Below are positions 60,309 to 64,000 of a DNA stretch of 64,000 nucleotides, piece after piece. The position numbers and the translations under genes are program-made. Within the stretch, counting starts at the first letter, position 1; every line of letters begins with the position of its first letter. The stretch comes from Paenibacillus_AQ nitricinens. Lineage in GTDB: Bacteria; Bacillota; Bacilli; Paenibacillales; Paenibacillaceae. The stretch spans positions 3,596,001 to 3,660,000 of the forward strand of contig NZ_CP183948.1 in assembly GCF_052056485.1 (NCBI RefSeq), given 5' to 3'. Under the pieces are notes generated by a model. The model worked only from the letters and a program-made list of their open reading frames with translations. It made no database searches and had not been told where the DNA came from.

Positions 60309-60647
60309 TCAAATTTGTTGTGCTAAATATTGATTAACTTTATTATTTACTATCTCTACTACCTTCATGATGCCTTCTTTCGAAAGATCGTCGTAATGAA
60401 TCCCCATCACAACTGTGACAGTCCTATTTAGAGCCTTAGCTACCCTGATCGCAATATCTTCACTTATCGTATGCTCTTTATGATGAGGAACGGCAGAGGT
60501 CTGCACTTCTACCTGCTCTCCATTCAAATACGCAGTACTTGCCGCTCCAATATGATGAACGCCACCACTGATTACGAGTAAGAGATCACGTCCGACAGGC
60601 GTCGCCGTCAGCCCAATATCCTCAGGGTTAATCTTGTTAGAAGTCAA
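60309..60647 (-). CDS. LpdD-like/PAC-fold small protein downstream of pyrD
   Basis: 112 residues, TTG start after GAGGAGATACTA. Pattern LTATPVGRDLLLVISGGVHHIGAASTAYLNG then VQTSAVPHHKEHTISEDIAIRVAKALNRTVTVVMGIHYDDLS resembles the prenylated-flavin chaperone LpdD group (formerly PAC4-like). It lies 23 bases after pyrD. A link with flavin or with pyrimidine synthesis is inferred from context only. Confidence 0.65.
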   Translation of the reverse strand: MTSNKINPEDIGLTATPVGRDLLLVISGGVHHIGAASTAYLNGEQVEVQTSAVPHHKEHTISEDIAIRVAKALNRTVTVVMGIHYDDLSKEGIMKVVEIVNNKVNQYLAQQI

Positions 60648-60670
60648 TAGTATCTCCTCACTACTCCACT

Positions 60671-61603
60671 TTATATAATGCCACGTATTTCATCTAAGGA
60701 TTGAATATTCTCTTGAACCATGAATTGCTCAAGTTCTTCAACAAGTTGGCTGCCTGCTCTCAAATTCATAAAATTGTAGGTTCCGACTTGGATTACCGAA
60801 GCACCTGCCATAATAAATTCAATAATATCAGTAGCTGTGGTGATGCCCCCCATTCCGATTACTGGAATAGATATGTTCTGTGCGACTTGATGCACCATAC
60901 GCAAAGCAACTGGCTTAATCGCTGGTCCGGACAGTCCGGCATATAAGTTATTAAATACACTACTTCTCCGTCGCACATCGATCTTCATCCCGGAAATGGT
61001 GTTAATCAGCGAGACGGCATCTGCTCCCTCTTCCTCACACATTTGAGCCATCTCAACGATATTCTCAGCACCTGGAGACAGCTTTACTGCAAGTGGTAGC
61101 TTAGTGGCACGCCTAACAGCTTGTACAACTTTTTGCGCTTCTGAAGTCTTGATTCCAAATGCAATTCCGCCCTCTTTTACATTTGGACAGGAAATATTCA
61201 ACTCAATCATATCAACAGCTGGTTTACCTGCGCTTGATCGAAGATCGGCATCACGCTGGATCATTTCTGCTCCAAGTACGTAATCCTCAAGCGTTCCGCC
61301 CCCAAGATTCACCAAACGGGCTGTATCGAGTGTTTCCCAATAAGGGCATTCTTTTTCCAAAAACGCGGATACCCCTGGATTCTCCAATCCAACACTATTC
61401 AACATACCAGAGGCTGTCTCGTATACTCGAGTGCCAGGGTTACCTGCTTTGGGATGGAGGGTGAGCCCCTTCCCTGAGATTCCACCTAACAAAGAAACAT
61501 CATACATCTTTCCATATTCACGACCAAAGCCGAAGGTTCCTGAAGCCATTACAATCGGATTCTTAAAATGAACGCCTGCAATTGTTGTGCTCATCTTAGT
61601 CAT
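60671..61603 (-). CDS. pyrD: Dihydroorotate dehydrogenase, class 1B catalytic subunit
   Basis: FMN enzyme oxidising dihydroorotate to orotate with NAD via PyrK. 310 residues. FKNPIVMASGTFGFGREYGK at the start, MIELNISCPNVKEGGIAFG with the catalytic Cys in NISCPN, and IPVIGMGGITTATDIIEFIMAGASVIQVGT for the FMN phosphate. ATG at 61603 after GGAGGTGATTTTCC, overlapping the pyrK stop by 8 bases. Confidence 0.95.
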   Translation of the reverse strand: MTKMSTTIAGVHFKNPIVMASGTFGFGREYGKMYDVSLLGGISGKGLTLHPKAGNPGTRVYETASGMLNSVGLENPGVSAFLEKECPYWETLDTARLVNLGGGTLEDYVLGAEMIQRDADLRSSAGKPAVDMIELNISCPNVKEGGIAFGIKTSEAQKVVQAVRRATKLPLAVKLSPGAENIVEMAQMCEEEGADAVSLINTISGMKIDVRRRSSVFNNLYAGLSGPAIKPVALRMVHQVAQNISIPVIGMGGITTATDIIEFIMAGASVIQVGTYNFMNLRAGSQLVEELEQFMVQENIQSLDEIRGII

Positions 61604-62300
61604 GGAAAATCACCTCCTCAGAAAGGAACACGGGTCCGTCTGCACAGGCTTTTCGCTGACCATCACGACAAGAAACACTACAAACAAGACAGGCTCCAAT
61701 ACCGCAAGCCATTCGATTCTCTAAAGAGAGATAAACTTTTGTATTGCTACCCGCCTCTTCAGCCGCTAACCCTTTAAGCTGTGCTGCTTTAAGCATAGGA
61801 TGTGGGCCGCAGACGAAAATATGATCATATTGACTAAAATCCACACGATCCAAAATAAATCCGCCTACATCTACTGTAAGCTCGGCTGCTAATGGACGAA
61901 AAGCTTCTGTCCGGTAAGCTTCGCGACTAAAACCTAGAAAGATATCACTACTAGGCAGCTGCTTTGCACAATAATATAGCGGCGCTATTCCGATTCCACC
62001 ACCAATAAGCGCAACCTTGCCTTCCACCTGAGGGAATCCCGTGCCAAAAGGCCCTTCAAGCTCCACTGAGTCACCAGGAGTCAACCGTGAAAATATTTCA
62101 GTGCCTTCCCCCACTACGTGATATAAGAATTCAACACTATCTTCTTTTACTTCATGTATACTTAACGGTCTGGAAAGGATCGGATAAGCACCCCATGCCC
62201 GTAACATGTAGAATTGACCCATTTCACCGCCGCTATTCGTTTCAACTTTAAGGTGGTACACTCCGTCAGTTAGCCGATCGTTACTTAAAACCATCCCCAC
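61596..62300 (-). CDS. pyrK: Dihydroorotate dehydrogenase electron transfer subunit
   Basis: FAD/2Fe-2S partner of PyrD. 234 residues. RPLSIHEVKED binds FAD, ALIGGGIGIAPLYYCAKQL binds NAD, and the Cys group MACGIGACLVCSVSC plus KACADGPVF holds the iron-sulfur cluster. The TTG at 62318 is possible; the GTG at 62300 is preferred since AAGGAG lies 9 bases before it. Translationally coupled to pyrD by overlap. The usual pyr operon genes are not next to it. Confidence 0.92.
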   Translation of the reverse strand: MGMVLSNDRLTDGVYHLKVETNSGGEMGQFYMLRAWGAYPILSRPLSIHEVKEDSVEFLYHVVGEGTEIFSRLTPGDSVELEGPFGTGFPQVEGKVALIGGGIGIAPLYYCAKQLPSSDIFLGFSREAYRTEAFRPLAAELTVDVGGFILDRVDFSQYDHIFVCGPHPMLKAAQLKGLAAEEAGSNTKVYLSLENRMACGIGACLVCSVSCRDGQRKACADGPVFLSEEVIFHD

Positions 62301-62387
62301 GTTATCAAGCTCCTTCAAATTTTATCTTTATTAAGATTGCCTTAGAAGGAGCATAAAATCTGTGACAAACTTCACATTCAAAGCGAG

Positions 62388-63422
62388 CTATCTCTTTTTC
62401 CAGATCCCACGTTCATAAGGTTTGGGTACATTACGTACGCCTCCAAGTGCCTCTTCCGCATGTAAAGCCCAATAGGGATCGCTCAACATCCCACGGCCAA
62501 CGGCTATCAGCTCTGCCCGTTCTTCTGCGACGATGGACTGTGCCTCAGTAAAGGATTCAAGCCGCCCCACTGCAATTACAGGCACTTGTAATTCACTACG
62601 GATAAACTCTGCCAGATCCACTTGATAAGCAGGGCCTGCACCCGGCCCTCCATTTGAACCTATAGGACCTTCACCTCCAGAAGAAACATGGAACAGATCC
62701 ACTCCAGCATTCTTGTACCGTCGGCAAATATCCAGAGCGTATTCAGCATCATATCCACCCTTTACATATTCCTTCGCAGATATTCTCATAATCAATGGCA
62801 TGTCCACAGGAACCACTTCTCGGACTGCTTTAACTATCTGTTCTCCGAACAACGCAGGATCTTGTCCATATTCATCATCTCTGGTATTCGTCAATGGAGA
62901 ATGAAACTGGTGAATTAAATAACCATGTGCACCATGAATTTCGACCGTGTCAAATCCTGCATCCACAGCTCTGCGTGTACCTTCACGGAAAGCCTCAATC
63001 AACGCTAAAATTCCCTTCTTAGAAAGAGCTTGTGGCGTTTTGGAATTAGCATCAAAGGGAATGGCTGATGGAGCCACCGGCGGCTCAGCATCGACTGCTT
63101 TACGTCCCGCATGTCCTAATTGAACAGCGATCTTTGATCCATATGCATGTACACTATCTGTGATTCTACGATAAGCCTCAATTTGCGAATCATTCCAGAT
63201 TCCTGTATCTCGATTAGTGATTCTACCATCTGGATGAACGCCAGTCATTTCCACGATAATAAATCCTGTACCGCCAATAGCACGGCTTACATAATGAACA
63301 TAATGCCAATCATTAGGGATGCCATCCTCTTTATCCACCGAATACTGGCACATAGACGGCATGACAATACGATTCTTCAACGATAACCCCTTCAATTCAT
63401 ACGGTGCAAACAAATCAGACAT
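62388..63422 (-). CDS. namA: NADPH dehydrogenase NamA (Old Yellow Enzyme)
   Basis: Ene-reductase for quinones, enals and nitro compounds. 344 residues, like Bacillus YqjM. MPSMCQYSVDKEDGIPNDWH contains the Cys and Tyr beside FMN; VEIHGAHGYLIHQFHSPLTN carries the His pair; LIAVGRGMLSDPYW ends the barrel. ATG at 63422 after GGAG. Single gene upstream of pyrK, about 70 bases away. Confidence 0.93.
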   Translation of the reverse strand: MSDLFAPYELKGLSLKNRIVMPSMCQYSVDKEDGIPNDWHYVHYVSRAIGGTGFIIVEMTGVHPDGRITNRDTGIWNDSQIEAYRRITDSVHAYGSKIAVQLGHAGRKAVDAEPPVAPSAIPFDANSKTPQALSKKGILALIEAFREGTRRAVDAGFDTVEIHGAHGYLIHQFHSPLTNTRDDEYGQDPALFGEQIVKAVREVVPVDMPLIMRISAKEYVKGGYDAEYALDICRRYKNAGVDLFHVSSGGEGPIGSNGGPGAGPAYQVDLAEFIRSELQVPVIAVGRLESFTEAQSIVAEERAELIAVGRGMLSDPYWALHAEEALGGVRNVPKPYERGIWKKR

Positions 63423-63608
63423 TCATGTCTCCATCCCTTCCGTAATCTATAATGGGTTCGGGAATTCCCCGTTCTATTAGTATACATGCATTTGAACCTT
63501 CAAGAAATCTTAACGCAAACTGTATGGTCAACAGCATAAATCTACCCAGCTATGGGGATAACAATTAAGAATATGACGGTGATCAGGTTGTAAAGGAGGC
63601 AGATGGGG

Positions 63609-64000
63609 ATGTATTTTCAACGGAGAGGTCAGAAACTGCTCGTAATATTAGGAACAATCATAACTATGCTATTTCCAACCTATTCTTCAGAGGTTGCGTC
63701 AGCGTCCGTGCAGAGTCAGAAGACTCCACAAGAACAAACACCAAGTATACCCGTTTCAGAGGAAGATACGGCCATTTCAGCAGGTAGCGCTGCTACAAAT
63801 AGTTCGACGCTTAACAGCACTAAAAACGCTAAAGGTCTTACATTAAGTCAGCTGTTACACAAATACCCAGAGACTTTTAAGACTAGTGGACCTCGGAATA
63901 AAGTCATAGCACTTACTTTTGATGATGTTCCTGATCCAAGATTCACCCCCCAATTGCTAAACGTCCTAAAAAAATATAATGTCAAAGCAACCTTCTTTGT
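63609..64000 (+). CDS. Polysaccharide deacetylase, secreted (C-terminus cut by window edge)
   Basis: The ATG at 63609 (MYFQRRGQKL) has AAAGGAGG 9 bases before it; an ATG at 63603 is too close. A signal segment LLVILGTIITMLFPTYSSEV, then a Ser/Thr/Gln-rich linker with about 70 residues, then KVIALTFDDVPDPRFTPQLL: the TFDD of the NodB domain with its metal Asp. About 130 residues visible. Family members deacetylate peptidoglycan or chitin-like polymers. The substrate is not readable. Confidence 0.85.
   Translation, partial: MYFQRRGQKLLVILGTIITMLFPTYSSEVASASVQSQKTPQEQTPSIPVSEEDTAISAGSAATNSSTLNSTKNAKGLTLSQLLHKYPETFKTSGPRNKVIALTFDDVPDPRFTPQLLNVLKKYNVKATFF

Overview
The window looks like the chromosome of a Paenibacillus-type endospore-forming Bacillota. 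AT-rich DNA, strong AAGGAGG ribosome binding sites, the germination genes cwlJ-gerQ and gerPA-PE, a YjcZ-type sporulation microprotein, Bacillus-type preQ1-I and c-di-AMP riboswitches and a XerS-type recombinase all point that way. No rRNA, tRNA or CRISPR array was recognised. Most genes lie on the minus strand.

Layout. 1-3.2 kb: ribose-type sugar ABC operon (rbsA-rbsC-rbsB, the last cut by the window edge) behind a cre-like site. 3.3-6.7 kb: methyltransferase, EamA exporter, VanW protein, cysteine hydrolase. 6.8-9.4 kb: complete preQ1 operon queF-queC-queD-queE under a preQ1-I riboswitch. 9.5-15.6 kb: truncated ABC ATPase, murB and a Fur-box-associated ferric-siderophore ABC system. 15.7-17.8 kb: kimA-like potassium importer with a c-di-AMP riboswitch and terminator. 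18-31.6 kb: BdbC/BdbD thiol oxidation pair, CNNM/CorC protein, cwlJ-gerQ, a YCF48-like lipoprotein, two APC transporters, L-lactate dehydrogenase, a Xer-like recombinase, a LysR regulator and an alpha/beta hydrolase. 31.8-34.5 kb: gerP operon (gerPD is a 58-residue ORF overlapping gerPC; no gerPF seen), an Hsp20-like protein and a small zinc-ribbon protein. 34.6-43 kb: acetyltransferases, VOC protein, a panE-like gene behind a leader-peptide attenuator, an SgrR/MFS pair and an AraC/GyrI-type regulator.

43-57 kb is an accessory region: a frameshifted IS110 element, a decayed Tn554-like transposon, a Tn3 transposase fragment, an ECF sigma/DUF4179 pair, and small cargo groups (WYL regulator + Gfo/Idh oxidoreductase; flavodoxin + TetR + YjcZ; GNAT + xerS). 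Four 28-bp sites with 11-6-11 dif architecture, plus one degenerate site, lie in this region and after gerPE. An exact 32-bp direct repeat lies at 53.28 and 56.97 kb, bracketing a 3.7 kb block that contains xerS. This Xer-site pattern is the strongest candidate for an undescribed modular mobile system here.

57-64 kb returns to core genes: moeA, a PspA/DUF350/DUF4178 envelope-stress group, pyrK-pyrD with an LpdD-like small protein, the ene-reductase namA, and the start of a secreted polysaccharide deacetylase. Assignments rest on reading motifs and family resemblance by eye; no database search was run.
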